Source of the DNA: Aliishimia sp965656085
GTDB taxonomy: Bacteria; Pseudomonadota; Alphaproteobacteria; Rhodobacterales; Rhodobacteraceae
Reading direction: 5' to 3'
Length of the DNA stretch: 64,000 nucleotides
NCBI GenBank assembly: GCA_965656085.1
Contig: CBFHJA010000009.1
Span: forward strand, 48,483-112,482
Part shown: in pieces, positions 19,091 through 27,357 of the stretch
Position numbering within the stretch: position 1 is the stretch's first letter
How the letters are laid out: each line of letters opens with the position of its first letter
Translations under genes and position numbers: made by a program
The notes under the pieces: model-generated
Database searches by the model: none
What the model was told of the DNA's origin: nothing
What the model saw: the letters and a program-made list of their open reading frames with translations, nothing else

Positions 19091-19294
19091 ATGCTGGAGC
19101 TGCTCTTCAACATGGTTCTGGGCGCGGGACTCGCGCTGATCTGCTGGCTGGCACTGGAGCGGCTTATTGCCCGCGCCTTGCCGCGTCTGGAGGGGATTTT
19201 GCCGAGCGATATTGTCGGCCCCGGCGGGTGGCTCTGCGATACGGCCACGCGCTGCGGCATCTTCGATCTGATGCGCGCGCCGCGTCAGCGCTGA
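19091..19294 (+). CDS. Small single-span membrane protein, opposite strand, between phnI and phnJ
   Basis: An ATG at 19091 with GGAGG at 19082-19086 opens a 67-codon frame on the plus strand. The product begins MLELLFNMVLGAGLALICWL, one clear transmembrane helix, then a basic region and a Cys-containing tail (WLCDTATRCGIFDL). It fills most of the only sizeable gap in the phnG-N run and does not overlap phnJ or phnI. I do not recognise a family. A good ribosome site and plausible membrane topology favour a real gene; it could also be chance. Confidence 0.55.
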   Translation: MLELLFNMVLGAGLALICWLALERLIARALPRLEGILPSDIVGPGGWLCDTATRCGIFDLMRAPRQR

Positions 19295-19326
19295 CCGCGG
19301 CGGCAGTCCGGCACAAGAAATCACGG

Positions 19327-20415
19327 TCATTCGGCCGCCTCCCGGTGTGCATGGGGCTCGGCCTCGCGGCGGAGTTTGCGGACCAGTTCCAGTTCGGATT
19401 GGAAATCCACATAGTGGGGCAGCTTGATATGCTCCAGAAAGCCCGTCGCCTGAATGTTGTCCGCATGATAGAGGACAAACTCTGCGTCCTGTGCCGGGGC
19501 GCCGACGTTCTCTTCACCAAGCTCCTCCCAGCGGAGCGCGCGGTCCACGAGGGCCATTGATATCGCCTTGCGTTCGGTCTGGCCGAAGACCAAACCGTAG
19601 CCACGGGTAAATTGGGGCGGTTCGGTCTTGGACCCGGTGAACTGGTTCACGGTTTCGCATTCGGTCAGCGTCACTTCGCCGATCTCGACAGCAAAACCCA
19701 GCTCCGGGATCTCCATCTCCACGGGCACCGCGCCGATGCGTAACTCGCCCACGAAGGCGTGGTTGCGCGCATAGCCGCGCTGCGTGGAATAGGCGAGGCC
19801 CAGCGTGAAGCCCTCGTCGGCGCGGGTCAGCGCTTGCAGACGCAACGCGCGTTCGGCGGGCATTTCCAAAGGCTCGCGGGTCAGGTCAGGCGGGGGCGTG
19901 TCGTCCCGTGGGGCCTCTTCGATCAGCCCTTCGCGGTTCAGAAACTCCGTCACATGCGGCACGTCGCCGGGCGCGGGATCGCGTGTCGGGCACTCTGGCA
20001 CATCGCCCTCGGCGGCCAGTTTGAAGTCCAGCAAGCGGTGCGTGTAGTCGAAAGTCGGCCCGAGCACCTGTCCGCCGGGCACGTCCTTGAAGGTCGCGGA
20101 GATGCGGCGATCGCAGGCCATCGCGCCGGTGTCCACCGGCTCGGACGCGCCGAAGCGGGGCAGGGTGGTGCGATAGGCGCGGATCAGGAAAATCGCCTCA
20201 ATCAGATCGCCCCGCGCCTGCTTAATCGCCAGAGCGGCGAGGTCCGGATCATAGAGCGAGCCTTCGGCCATCACGCGGTTCACCGCAAGGCTGAGCTGTT
20301 CGCGGATTTGCGCGATGCTCAGCTCGGCCACGTCCCGGTCGCCCCGGCGCTCCTCGGCCAGCCACGCATGGGCGTTTTCAATCGCCCGCTCGCCGCCTTT
20401 TACTGCCACATACAT
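19327..20415 (-). CDS. phnI: C-P lyase core subunit PhnI
   Basis: PhnI, 362 aa, with PhnG, PhnH and PhnL couples the phosphonate to the ribose of ATP, releasing adenine; alone it behaves as a nucleosidase. The start MYVAVKGGERAIENAHAWL is the family N terminus, so the much longer upstream frame to 20748 is rejected. Further conserved segments are VNRVMAEGSLYDPDLAALA, GFTLGLAYSTQRGYARNH and the C-terminal HADNIQATGFLEHIKLPHY. Its start overlaps the phnH stop. Confidence 0.96.
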   Translation of the reverse strand: MYVAVKGGERAIENAHAWLAEERRGDRDVAELSIAQIREQLSLAVNRVMAEGSLYDPDLAALAIKQARGDLIEAIFLIRAYRTTLPRFGASEPVDTGAMACDRRISATFKDVPGGQVLGPTFDYTHRLLDFKLAAEGDVPECPTRDPAPGDVPHVTEFLNREGLIEEAPRDDTPPPDLTREPLEMPAERALRLQALTRADEGFTLGLAYSTQRGYARNHAFVGELRIGAVPVEMEIPELGFAVEIGEVTLTECETVNQFTGSKTEPPQFTRGYGLVFGQTERKAISMALVDRALRWEELGEENVGAPAQDAEFVLYHADNIQATGFLEHIKLPHYVDFQSELELVRKLRREAEPHAHREAAE

Positions 20416-20978
20416 CAGCGCACCTCGGTGGAACGGGGCAGCGCCGCGAGGCGGTCGCCGCTGGTGAACAGGAAATCCAGCCCCAAGGGGTAGAGCGCGT
20501 GGTTGGCCTGAAAGCTGTCTGTTTCTGGCAGCGACAGCGCGGCTGTGTGCTGGATGCCGGGGCCGGTCAGGGTTGCGCCGGAAGCGGTCAGGTCGGGGCG
20601 TTCGACGATCAACGTGGCGGAGCGGTCGGGATATTCGGAGGTGCCGACCGGGTAGGCGGCCAGCGGCAGGAGGGCTTCCCATGTGCCGAGTGCGAACATG
20701 CAGTGCGACGGGCCTGCGAGCGGCGCGCCGGTGTGAAAGGCAAGCCATGCGCGCACCTCCGCGCAGTCAGCGGCCCCCGCGAGATAGACCGGGGTGTCGG
20801 TGTCGCACAGCGTCAGCAGGACTGCACCGGCGGCGGGGGACAGCGGCGCGGGCGGTGCGGCGCCGGTGATCTCGTGCAGCGTACCGGGGCGCGCCATGGC
20901 CTCCATCACCCCGCGAAACGCGTGGGCGGCTTCATGGGCGGGGTTTGCGAAGCCGCCGGAAAGGGTCTGTGCCTGCAT
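20415..20978 (-). CDS. phnH: C-P lyase core subunit PhnH
   Basis: PhnH, 187 aa, is a non-catalytic or scaffolding subunit of the PhnGHIJ complex. Recognised by GGFANPAHEAAHAFRGVMEA, MARPGTLHEI and the central LLTLCDTDTPVYLA. The ATG at 20978 overlaps the phnG stop (1-base TGATG type), and its own stop overlaps phnI in the same way, so phnG-H-I are tightly coupled. Confidence 0.94.
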   Translation of the reverse strand: MQAQTLSGGFANPAHEAAHAFRGVMEAMARPGTLHEITGAAPPAPLSPAAGAVLLTLCDTDTPVYLAGAADCAEVRAWLAFHTGAPLAGPSHCMFALGTWEALLPLAAYPVGTSEYPDRSATLIVERPDLTASGATLTGPGIQHTAALSLPETDSFQANHALYPLGLDFLFTSGDRLAALPRSTEVR

Positions 20979-21424
20979 CAGTCTTCCCCCCGGACCAGTG
21001 TGAAGAAATCGACCTTGGTGGCGGCGGCCTTGGCGGCGCGGGCCGCTTTCGCCTCTGCCTGCTGCGCTGCGAGGGGGGCCAGAACGGTCTCGCGCATCTG
21101 GCTCGCGGCCTCGGTCTGCATCAACGCGTCCACCAACGCGGCGGCCTCGGCGTCGGCTTTGCGGCGGCCTTGGATATAGGCATGGCCGACCTCGCCGGTC
21201 TCCAGTGTGAGCGCGCAGCGTGTCAGGGTCATCTCGCCGAGGTTGAACGGCGCGCCGGTGCCGCCCGCGCGGGCGCGCACCATCGTGCTGCCGATCTCGG
21301 GGGCGCGCAGCCATGTGAAACCCGGGCGCGGTCCACACGCGTCCAGCAGCGCCGCCACGCGGCCCGCCGGGGCCTTGGCCAGAAGACCCATCCACGCTTT
21401 GCGGGGGGTGTGATCGTCGACCAT
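20978..21424 (-). CDS. phnG: C-P lyase core subunit PhnG
   Basis: PhnG, about 148 aa, is the first core subunit of the C-P lyase. The typical motifs are RKAWMGLLAKAPAGRVAALL, WLRAPEIGSTMVRARAGGTG and NLGEMTLTRCAL. I take the ATG at 21424 (MVDDHTPRKAW) as start because it gives the usual length; ATGs at 21433 and 21469 are in frame. It opens the phnGHIJKLN run, and the region upstream contains ACTATACA direct repeats and the divergent phnF. Confidence 0.93.
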   Translation of the reverse strand: MVDDHTPRKAWMGLLAKAPAGRVAALLDACGPRPGFTWLRAPEIGSTMVRARAGGTGAPFNLGEMTLTRCALTLETGEVGHAYIQGRRKADAEAAALVDALMQTEAASQMRETVLAPLAAQQAEAKAARAAKAAATKVDFFTLVRGED

Positions 21425-21452
21425 GTCTTTCATCTCGACAACTTTGCTATTT

Positions 21453-21468
21453 ACTATACAACTATACA
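21453..21468. promoter_or_regulatory. Tandem ACTATACA repeat, candidate PhnF operator
   Basis: Two abutting ACTATACA units (21453-21460 and 21461-21468) lie in the AT-rich region between phnG and the divergent GntR-family gene phnF. HutC-type regulators bind short GTATA-rich sites, so this is a candidate site for autoregulation and repression of phnG; it is inferred from position only. A single CTGTCAC half-site (21492-21498, minus strand) nearby could be a weak PhoB contact. Confidence 0.4.
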
Positions 21469-21514
21469 CATCTTACCATATCCGCACTTTCGTGACAGAG
21501 GAGATTTGTGAAAC

Positions 21515-22246
21515 TTGCGTGACATCGACCATAGCCCTGGGGGCAAAACGCCGATCTGGAAGGCCATCGCCGATGCCTTGCGTGACGATCTGGCTGAAGG
21601 ACGCTACAGGCCCGGCGACAAGCTGCCCACCGAGGCCGCGCTTGCCGAGCGGTTCGGCGTGAACCGACACACGGTGCGACACGGGCTGTCTGCCCTCATC
21701 GCGGAGGGGCTGATCCGTACTCGGCGCGGCGCGGGGGCCTTCGTGGCTGCGACGCCAACCGATTATCCCATCGGCAAGCGGGTACGGTTCCACGAGAACC
21801 TCATCGCCGCCGGACGCCGCCCGGAAAAGTGCATTCTGCACGTCGAAGAGCGCGCGGCGACTACTGGCGAGGCGCGCGCGCTTGGGATCACCCCCGGCGA
21901 TCCGGTATGCGCCTATCACGGGCTTTCGCTTGCCGATGGCCAGCCCATTGCGCTCTTCGAAAGTATGTTTCCGCGCGCTCGCCTGCCCGGCATTGCCGAG
22001 GCTCTGGGCGAGACCAGTAGCGTTACCGAGGCGCTCCGGGCCGTCGGGGTCAGTGATTATACCCGCGCCTCGACGCGGCTGACCGCGACGCGGGCCACCG
22101 CCACGCAAGCGTTGCACTTGCAGATCTCTGAGGGCGATCCGGTGCTGCGGTCATCTGGGGTCAATGTCGATGCGGACAGCATGCCGGTGGAGTTTGGCAG
22201 GACATGGTTTGCCGGGGACCGCGTGACGCTGACGCTGGAAAGCTGA
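21515..22246 (+). CDS. phnF: GntR-family (HutC type) phosphonate regulator PhnF
   Basis: PhnF, 243 aa, is a transcriptional regulator with an N-terminal GntR winged helix (IADALRDDLAEGRYRPGDKL, then LAERFGVNRHTVRHGLSAL) and a C-terminal UTRA ligand-binding domain. The probable start is TTG at 21515 with GAGGAG upstream; no ATG or GTG is available in a sensible place. It is divergent from phnG and probably represses the phn genes when phosphonate-related ligand is absent. Confidence 0.9.
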   Translation: MRDIDHSPGGKTPIWKAIADALRDDLAEGRYRPGDKLPTEAALAERFGVNRHTVRHGLSALIAEGLIRTRRGAGAFVAATPTDYPIGKRVRFHENLIAAGRRPEKCILHVEERAATTGEARALGITPGDPVCAYHGLSLADGQPIALFESMFPRARLPGIAEALGETSSVTEALRAVGVSDYTRASTRLTATRATATQALHLQISEGDPVLRSSGVNVDADSMPVEFGRTWFAGDRVTLTLES

Positions 22247-22249
22247 GGC

Positions 22250-22867
22250 TCAGCCGTCATAGCGCTCCAGAAACGCCTCGGCGCTCAGAGCCCGGAAGTC
22301 TTCCAGCGCGCTGCGCAGGGTCTCATGGGGCCAATCCCACCACGCCAAGGCAATCAGGCGCTCGGCAATGTCGCGGGGCTGACGCAGGCGCAGGGGTTTT
22401 GCGGGCGTTCCGGCGACGATCGTGTAGGGGTCCACGTCTTTCGTCACCACCGCCCCAGCCGCCACGATTGCGCCATGGCCCAGCGTCACTTCGGGTTTGA
22501 TCATCGCGCTCGCGCCAATCCATGTGTCATGGCCGATATGAGCGATGCGGGACTGGCGCTGTGCGAAGAACGCGTCGTCGCGGTCCGCATCGTCCCAGTA
22601 ATCGTCCGAGCGGTAGAGGAAGTGGTGGCAAGCCGCCGTGTGCAGCGGGTGATCTGTGGCGCCGATGCGGGAGAAGGCGGCGATATTGGCGAATTTGCCC
22701 ACCCGAGCATTGGCGATATCGGCATAGCGGTCGCAATAGGAATAGTCGCCCAATTCGGAGAAGGCGATGCGGGAGCCACGGCCTACTTCGGTATAGCGGC
22801 CGAAACTGGAGGCGGTGATCTCGGTGTCGGGATGCAGGAAGGGGGCGTCGGGGGTCAGTCTGGGCAT
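22250..22867 (-). CDS. Phosphonate-associated hexapeptide-repeat transferase (DapH/GlmU-like)
   Basis: The 205-residue protein carries left-handed beta-helix hexapeptide repeats (VGRGSRIAFSELGDYSY; IGHDTWIGASAMIKPEVTLG; IVAAGAVVTKDV) and the NPAxP-like end GTPAKPLRLR. It resembles the transferase family repeatedly found in phn operons and may acetylate an aminophosphonate or sugar intermediate, a role similar to PhnO; that is inference. It lies between phnF (convergent, 4 bp apart) and phnE. The 216-bp gap upstream (22868-23083) holds GC-rich hairpins (GGGGGCGCTGCCCCC) but no gene I can support. Confidence 0.85.
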   Translation of the reverse strand: MPRLTPDAPFLHPDTEITASSFGRYTEVGRGSRIAFSELGDYSYCDRYADIANARVGKFANIAAFSRIGATDHPLHTAACHHFLYRSDDYWDDADRDDAFFAQRQSRIAHIGHDTWIGASAMIKPEVTLGHGAIVAAGAVVTKDVDPYTIVAGTPAKPLRLRQPRDIAERLIALAWWDWPHETLRSALEDFRALSAEAFLERYDG

Positions 22868-23083
22868 GGGCGGGTCTTCTTTGGTCGTGTGTGTCGCGTG
22901 AGGGGCGCTGTGGAAGATGGGGGCGCTGCCCCCGGCCTTCGGCCTCCCCTGGAGTTGGGTCAGCCAATCGAAACAGGGAGGGTCAGTCGCGGGGCGGTGG
23001 CGGTTTTGCGCACCGATCCTGTTTCGCTTGGCGCGATAACCTCCCCCCGGAGGGCCCGGTTGACAAGGGTCGTGCGCGCGGGG

Positions 23084-24406
23084 TCAGTGCTTGTCCTCGC
23101 CGCGCCCGATCAGCTTGCCGCGCAGCCAGCCGGAGAAGCTGTCCATCGCCATCACCATAGCGACGATCAGCATGATGTAATACGCCACCTCTTCCCAGTC
23201 CTTCTGGGTCTGGATCGCTTGAGTCAGCATCAGGCCGATACCGCCGCCGGTGATCGCGCCGATGATCGTGGCCGAACGTGTGTTCGATTCGAGGAAGTAG
23301 AGGATCTGCGCCAGCAGCACCGGGACGACCTGCGGGATCACACCGAAACGGTAGCGCTGCAACGGTTTGGCGCCGGTCGAGGCAACGCCTTCGATCTGCT
23401 TCTGGTCGACATTTTCAAGCGCCTCAGAGAAAATCTTGCCGAAGGTGCCTGTGTCGGTGATCAGGATCGCCAGCGTGCCGGTCAGCGGGCCGGGGCCGAA
23501 GGCGCGGGCCAGAACGACGGTCCAGATCAGCGCATCGACGCCGCGCACGAAGTCGAAGAGGCGCCGCGTGGCGGCGCGTACCAGCATCACCGGGGCGAAG
23601 CGCTTTGCCGCCATGAAGGCAAGCGGCAAGGCCAGCATTGCCGCGCCCATCGTGCCGAGGAAGGCCATCAGAAGTGTCTCGCCAATGGCCCAGACCACAT
23701 CCTTGTGGCGCCACATCGCGTTGTTCCACCAGTCCGAGACCGCGCCGGAGAGATTGGGGCGGGCCGGGTCGATGCGGTCGCCGAACAGAATCTCGCCGAG
23801 GCCATGCCCGTGATAGGGGCTGTCGAAGGTGAACCAGAACAGTTCCCAGCCGGGGAAATAGTTGAACATCTCGGTCTTGGAGCCGGTCAGCGTGATCCGG
23901 CCCTCGGGCGTGGTGATCGCCACGCGGCGGTCCGAGGCGTTGATCCAGTCCGGCACGTCTTCGGGCAAGTTCGTGGTGACCTGCCGCCCGCTCGCCTGTG
24001 CTTCGATCCGCCCGAAGCCCGGGATGTCGATCTCGGTGCGGTTGTCGGGCAGCAGCCGGACGATGGTCTCGCCGCCCAGATCGACGGTCACGATCTCACC
24101 GCCGCTCACCCAATCGGGGCGCTGGCCCTCGGGATAGGCCCCTTTGCGCTCTCCCTCGACCGCGTAGGTGATCTCGCCGCTGCGGTTGCTGCGGGTAACA
24201 TGGGTCTTGTAGGACCAACTGTCCGAGGCCAGCGTGACCGCATTGTCCCAATTCGCCCGTTTGGCGAGGCCCGGCAGGTCGAAGGCGAAAAAGATATAGA
24301 CGAAATAGGCCAGCACGATTGCGGGCAGGGCGAAGGCCATCAGACGTTTGCGCCGGAACAGCGCGTCGGTGTTGGCCTTCATAAGGCTCAGATCAGCGGT
24401 ACTCAT
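23084..24406 (-). CDS. phnE: Phosphonate ABC transporter permease PhnE (second copy, with periplasmic insert)
   Basis: This 440-residue permease has one TM helix near residues 22-42 (MAFALPAIVLAYFVYIFFAF), then about 180 residues of soluble sequence, then the normal permease core. The core carries the EAA-type loop IEGVASTGAKPLQRYRFGVI. The extracytoplasmic insert makes it longer than the typical 270-residue PhnE. The start at 24406 overlaps the upstream phnE stop (ATGA). It forms the membrane channel with the other PhnE, powered by PhnC. Confidence 0.92.
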   Translation of the reverse strand: MSTADLSLMKANTDALFRRKRLMAFALPAIVLAYFVYIFFAFDLPGLAKRANWDNAVTLASDSWSYKTHVTRSNRSGEITYAVEGERKGAYPEGQRPDWVSGGEIVTVDLGGETIVRLLPDNRTEIDIPGFGRIEAQASGRQVTTNLPEDVPDWINASDRRVAITTPEGRITLTGSKTEMFNYFPGWELFWFTFDSPYHGHGLGEILFGDRIDPARPNLSGAVSDWWNNAMWRHKDVVWAIGETLLMAFLGTMGAAMLALPLAFMAAKRFAPVMLVRAATRRLFDFVRGVDALIWTVVLARAFGPGPLTGTLAILITDTGTFGKIFSEALENVDQKQIEGVASTGAKPLQRYRFGVIPQVVPVLLAQILYFLESNTRSATIIGAITGGGIGLMLTQAIQTQKDWEEVAYYIMLIVAMVMAMDSFSGWLRGKLIGRGEDKH

Positions 24407-25284
24407 GCGGCATGGCCCTCTGTCAGACGGTTGCGGTAGCGGCTCGAGACCTGATCGAAGAAGACGATGGTGCCGAAGAGTAGCACAAAGATCGCGGCGG
24501 CCTCGTCGAAACGGCCTGGGCCCCACGCCATGGCATTGCGCAACTCATAGCCGAGCCCGCCCGCGCCGACGAAGCCGAGAATCGCCGAGGCGCGGATGTT
24601 GATCTCAAAGCGCAGCAGCGTGTAGCTGAGGTAATTCGGGGCGACCTGCGGCAGTACGCCGAGCCACATCTTTTGGGCCCATGTGGCACCGGTGGAGGCA
24701 AGGCCCTCGACGGGCTTGAGATCGGCGTTTTCGGCCACTTCGGAGAACATCTTGCCCAGAGCGCCGGCGGTGTGGATGGCAATGGCGATCATCGCCGGGA
24801 CCGGGCCGCCGCCCAGAACGAAGATCAGCATGAGGGCGACGACGATCTCGGGCACTGCACGCATGATGTCCATGGCACGGCGGAAGACCGGGATCAGGCG
24901 GGGCCAGAGCGCCAGCCCGCGCGTGGACAAAAGCGACAGGAGCAGCCCAGCCGCTGCGCCGATCAGGGTGGAGACAGCCGCGATGTTGATCGTTTCGATA
25001 AGGGCGGGGAAGAATTTGGCAATCAGGCCGGGCAGGTCGGCGCGCTTTTCCCACGCCTCGGCAAGCACCTCGCCGGGGTAATCCCCGATCTGATGCAGCC
25101 CGTCCCAGAACCCGCCCGCATTGCGGTCATCGGCGATGTTGAAACCCGAGACCATGAGCAGCACGAAGATCAGGAGCGTGAGCCCGCTATAGAGGCGGCG
25201 GCGCTGCACCCCGGCCATGTAGCTGGCCTGAATGCGGTCCACGGAAGTGTCCGCCGGCCCGGCGTTGAGTGTCGCGTCTGTCAT
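24403..25284 (-). CDS. phnE: Phosphonate ABC transporter permease PhnE (first copy)
   Basis: A 293-residue permease of normal PhnE length. TM helices include YSGLTLLIFVLLMVSGFNI and INIAAVSTLIGAAAGLLLSL, and the cytoplasmic EAA-type loop reads VEGLASTGATWAQKMWLGVL. It overlaps the next phnE by four bases and is separated from phnD by a terminator-like hairpin. The two permeases probably form a heterodimer. Confidence 0.94.
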   Translation of the reverse strand: MTDATLNAGPADTSVDRIQASYMAGVQRRRLYSGLTLLIFVLLMVSGFNIADDRNAGGFWDGLHQIGDYPGEVLAEAWEKRADLPGLIAKFFPALIETINIAAVSTLIGAAAGLLLSLLSTRGLALWPRLIPVFRRAMDIMRAVPEIVVALMLIFVLGGGPVPAMIAIAIHTAGALGKMFSEVAENADLKPVEGLASTGATWAQKMWLGVLPQVAPNYLSYTLLRFEINIRASAILGFVGAGGLGYELRNAMAWGPGRFDEAAAIFVLLFGTIVFFDQVSSRYRNRLTEGHAA

Positions 25285-25294
25285 CTGCTGCCCC

Positions 25295-25331
25295 CGAAAA
25301 AGAAAACCGGCAGCCCGACTAGGGGCTGCCG
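25295..25331 (-). terminator. Terminator-like hairpin between phnD and phnE
   Basis: On the minus strand a perfect 9-bp stem CGGCAGCCC / GGGCTGCCG with a 6-base loop (25308-25331) is followed by GTTTTCTTTTT. This is a rho-independent-type terminator placed after the binding-protein gene, probably lowering permease expression relative to PhnD, or stabilising the phnCD transcript 3' end. Confidence 0.8.
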
Positions 25332-25350
25332 ATCATGTCAATGGCGTATG

Positions 25351-26259
25351 TTAGCCGCCGATCTTGGCTTTGCGTGCGCCGATCACCGACAGATAGGTGT
25401 CATGCGTCACCGGCTGGAAGCCGAGCGTTTCGCCTGCGGCCACGCCATAGGCGCATTCGGTGTCGCGCTCATGCAGCCCGTCCACGAGGGCGGTCATGGT
25501 GGCTTTCACGTCCGCGGGCAGAGCTTTGCGCAGCACGACCGGGCCTTCCGGGATCACCTTGGATTTCCAGATTTGCACCAGCTCGTTCATGTCCACGAGA
25601 CCCGCATCCACGGCCTTGCGCAGAGCGCCGGAGTTGTAGCCGTCTTCCCAGTTGCCCTGACCGTCGGCCCATGTCACGCCGGCGTCGATGTCGCCGTTAT
25701 AGACCGCGACGATGGTTTGCTCGTGGCCGCCGGTGAATTTGACTTCGCCGAAATAGTCGCCCGATTCCATCGTGGCGCCCGTGGCTTCGGGGATTTCGAT
25801 TGAGGGGATCAGGTAGCCGGAGGTCGAGTTGGGGTCGCCAAAGCCGAAAACCTTGCCTTGCATGCCCTCAAGCGAGGTGATGCCGGATTCGGCGCGGGCA
25901 AAGCCGATGGAGTGGTAGCCGATGGAGCCGTCCATGTTGACCTTGACCAGCACCGGCTCGACCGCTTCGGGGTCTTGCAGATAGGTCGCGGCATAGGCGG
26001 ATGCGCCGAGCCATGCCATGTCGATGGTGCCGCCGAGCAGGCCCTGGATCACGCCGTTATAGTCGGCAGGCGCGAAAAGCTTGACCTCGACGCCGAGCTC
26101 CTCGGCTGCGTAGTCCTGAAGGCAGGAGTAGCTGTTGAGGCGGTCCTGCGCGTTCTCGCCGCCCAGAATGCCGATGCGGAATTCGCTGATCCCGTCTGCG
26201 GCGGCGGCCGAAGCAACAAGTGTCATGGCCGTGGCCGCAAGTGTCAGTGTCTTTTTCAT
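25351..26259 (-). CDS. phnD: Phosphonate ABC transporter substrate-binding protein
   Basis: PhnD, 302 aa with a signal peptide (MKKTLTLAATAMTLVASAAA), captures phosphonates in the periplasm. Family motifs are FRIGILGGENAQDRL, LFAPADYNGVIQGLLGGTID and FGDPNSTSGYLIPS, the latter binding the phosphonate oxygens. The ATG at 26259 has GGAGAG upstream. It sits between phnC and the phnE pair, with a terminator-like hairpin behind it. Confidence 0.95.
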   Translation of the reverse strand: MKKTLTLAATAMTLVASAAAADGISEFRIGILGGENAQDRLNSYSCLQDYAAEELGVEVKLFAPADYNGVIQGLLGGTIDMAWLGASAYAATYLQDPEAVEPVLVKVNMDGSIGYHSIGFARAESGITSLEGMQGKVFGFGDPNSTSGYLIPSIEIPEATGATMESGDYFGEVKFTGGHEQTIVAVYNGDIDAGVTWADGQGNWEDGYNSGALRKAVDAGLVDMNELVQIWKSKVIPEGPVVLRKALPADVKATMTALVDGLHERDTECAYGVAAGETLGFQPVTHDTYLSVIGARKAKIGG

Positions 26260-26323
26260 CTGTCTCTCCATTGGGTGTGTGATGAACGGAAGCGGCCCGC
26301 CGGGAGGGCGGGCGCGCACTGGC

Positions 26324-27133
26324 TCAGGCAGGCACGATTTGCCCGGTTTCCCTGTCCAGTGTTTCGATGGCCGTCGAGGTCGCGGCTTCTGAGAAGTCCG
26401 CTCCCGCGCCGTAGATGTCGCGCGCAACGCCGGTGGACAGCTGATCGGGGCGCCCGTCAAAGACGATGCGCCCGTCACGCATTCCAATCACCCGGTCGCA
26501 ATAGCGCCGCGCGGTGTCGAGCGTGTGCAGGTTGGCGATCACCATGCGCCCGTCTTCCTCGTGGATGCGGCGCAGGGCCTCCATGACGATCTGCGCATTC
26601 ATCGGGTCGAGCGAGGCGATCGGCTCGTCGGCAAGGATGATCTTCGGGTCCTGCATCAGCGCCCGGGCAATGGCGACGCGCTGCTGTTGCCCGCCCGACA
26701 GGGCTTCGGCACGTTTCGGGGCCTGTTCGGCGATGCCGAGACGGTCGAGGATTTCAATGGCGCGGTGGATGTCCTCTTGAGGGTAAAGGTTAAACATCGT
26801 TGCGAAGGTGGACCGACGGTTCAGCGTGCCATGCAATACGTTCGAGACCACATCCATCCGGGGCACGAGGTTGAATTGCTGGAAGATCATCGCGCAGCGC
26901 GACTGCCATTCGCGGCGGGCTGCGCCTTTCAGCGCGGTGATATCGCTGCCGTCGAAAAGGATCTGCCCGTCGCTGGCATCTGCGAGACGGTTGAGCATCC
27001 GAAGAAGCGTCGACTTGCCCGCGCCTGACCGGCCGATGATGCCGATCATCTTGGGCTCGCTCACGTGAAAAGTGGCCGCGTCCACCGCCGTCTTTTCGCC
27101 GAAGCGCTTGGTCAGTGACTTCAGTTCGAGCAT
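26324..27133 (-). CDS. phnC: Phosphonate ABC transporter ATP-binding protein
   Basis: PhnC, 269 aa, powers phosphonate import. Walker A GRSGAGKST, Q-loop MIFQQFNLVPRMDVV, signature LSGGQQQRVAIARAL and Walker B IILADEPIASLD are intact. It is the first gene of phnCDEE; the 224-bp region upstream carries a six-unit PhoB-like repeat array, consistent with control by phosphate limitation. Confidence 0.96.
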   Translation of the reverse strand: MLELKSLTKRFGEKTAVDAATFHVSEPKMIGIIGRSGAGKSTLLRMLNRLADASDGQILFDGSDITALKGAARREWQSRCAMIFQQFNLVPRMDVVSNVLHGTLNRRSTFATMFNLYPQEDIHRAIEILDRLGIAEQAPKRAEALSGGQQQRVAIARALMQDPKIILADEPIASLDPMNAQIVMEALRRIHEEDGRMVIANLHTLDTARRYCDRVIGMRDGRIVFDGRPDQLSTGVARDIYGAGADFSEAATSTAIETLDRETGQIVPA

Positions 27134-27173
27134 TGCAATCCCCCTGCGTTCCGGGGCGGCTTAAGGGCTGGCT

Positions 27174-27239
27174 GCAACGCAATTGCGACAGTCTTGCAAC
27201 GTCTTTGCGAAGAAAACGCAACGGTTTGGTGACAGGCTG
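27174..27239 (-). promoter_or_regulatory. Six 11-bp repeats upstream of phnC, probable PhoB (PHO box) array
   Basis: On the plus strand the hexamers GCAACG (27174), GCGACA (27185), GCAACG (27196), GCGAAG (27207), GCAACG (27218) and GTGACA (27229) follow one another at exactly 11-bp steps, each trailed by a 5-base spacer. Read toward phnC these become CTGTCAC, CCGTTGC, CTGTCGC and similar 7-mers with short spacers, the architecture of PHO boxes (CTGTCAT-type units every 11 bp). The array ends about 40 bp from the phnC start. Confidence 0.7.
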
Positions 27240-27357
27240 GGCGAGTGCTTTGGGTTTTCTGCGGTCTGAATGGTCGGGCGCGCTCTTATGAGCGAGAAAT
27301 TATCCAAAACCCGTCATCAAATCGTTACATTTGCAGATTTGCTGCTACACTTGCCCT

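Noticed and set aside
19022..19330. 102-codon minus-strand frame in the phnI-phnJ gap
   Set aside because: It mirrors the plus-strand membrane protein frame, has no ribosome site and no recognisable features.
20416..20748. Extended phnI start at 20748
   Set aside because: The extension is Arg/Pro-rich, lies over phnH and lacks family similarity; MYVAVKGGERA is the true start.
22325..24439. 704-codon plus-strand frame antisense to the transferase and phnE genes
   Set aside because: Long antisense frames are common in GC-rich DNA; the opposite genes have strong domain evidence.
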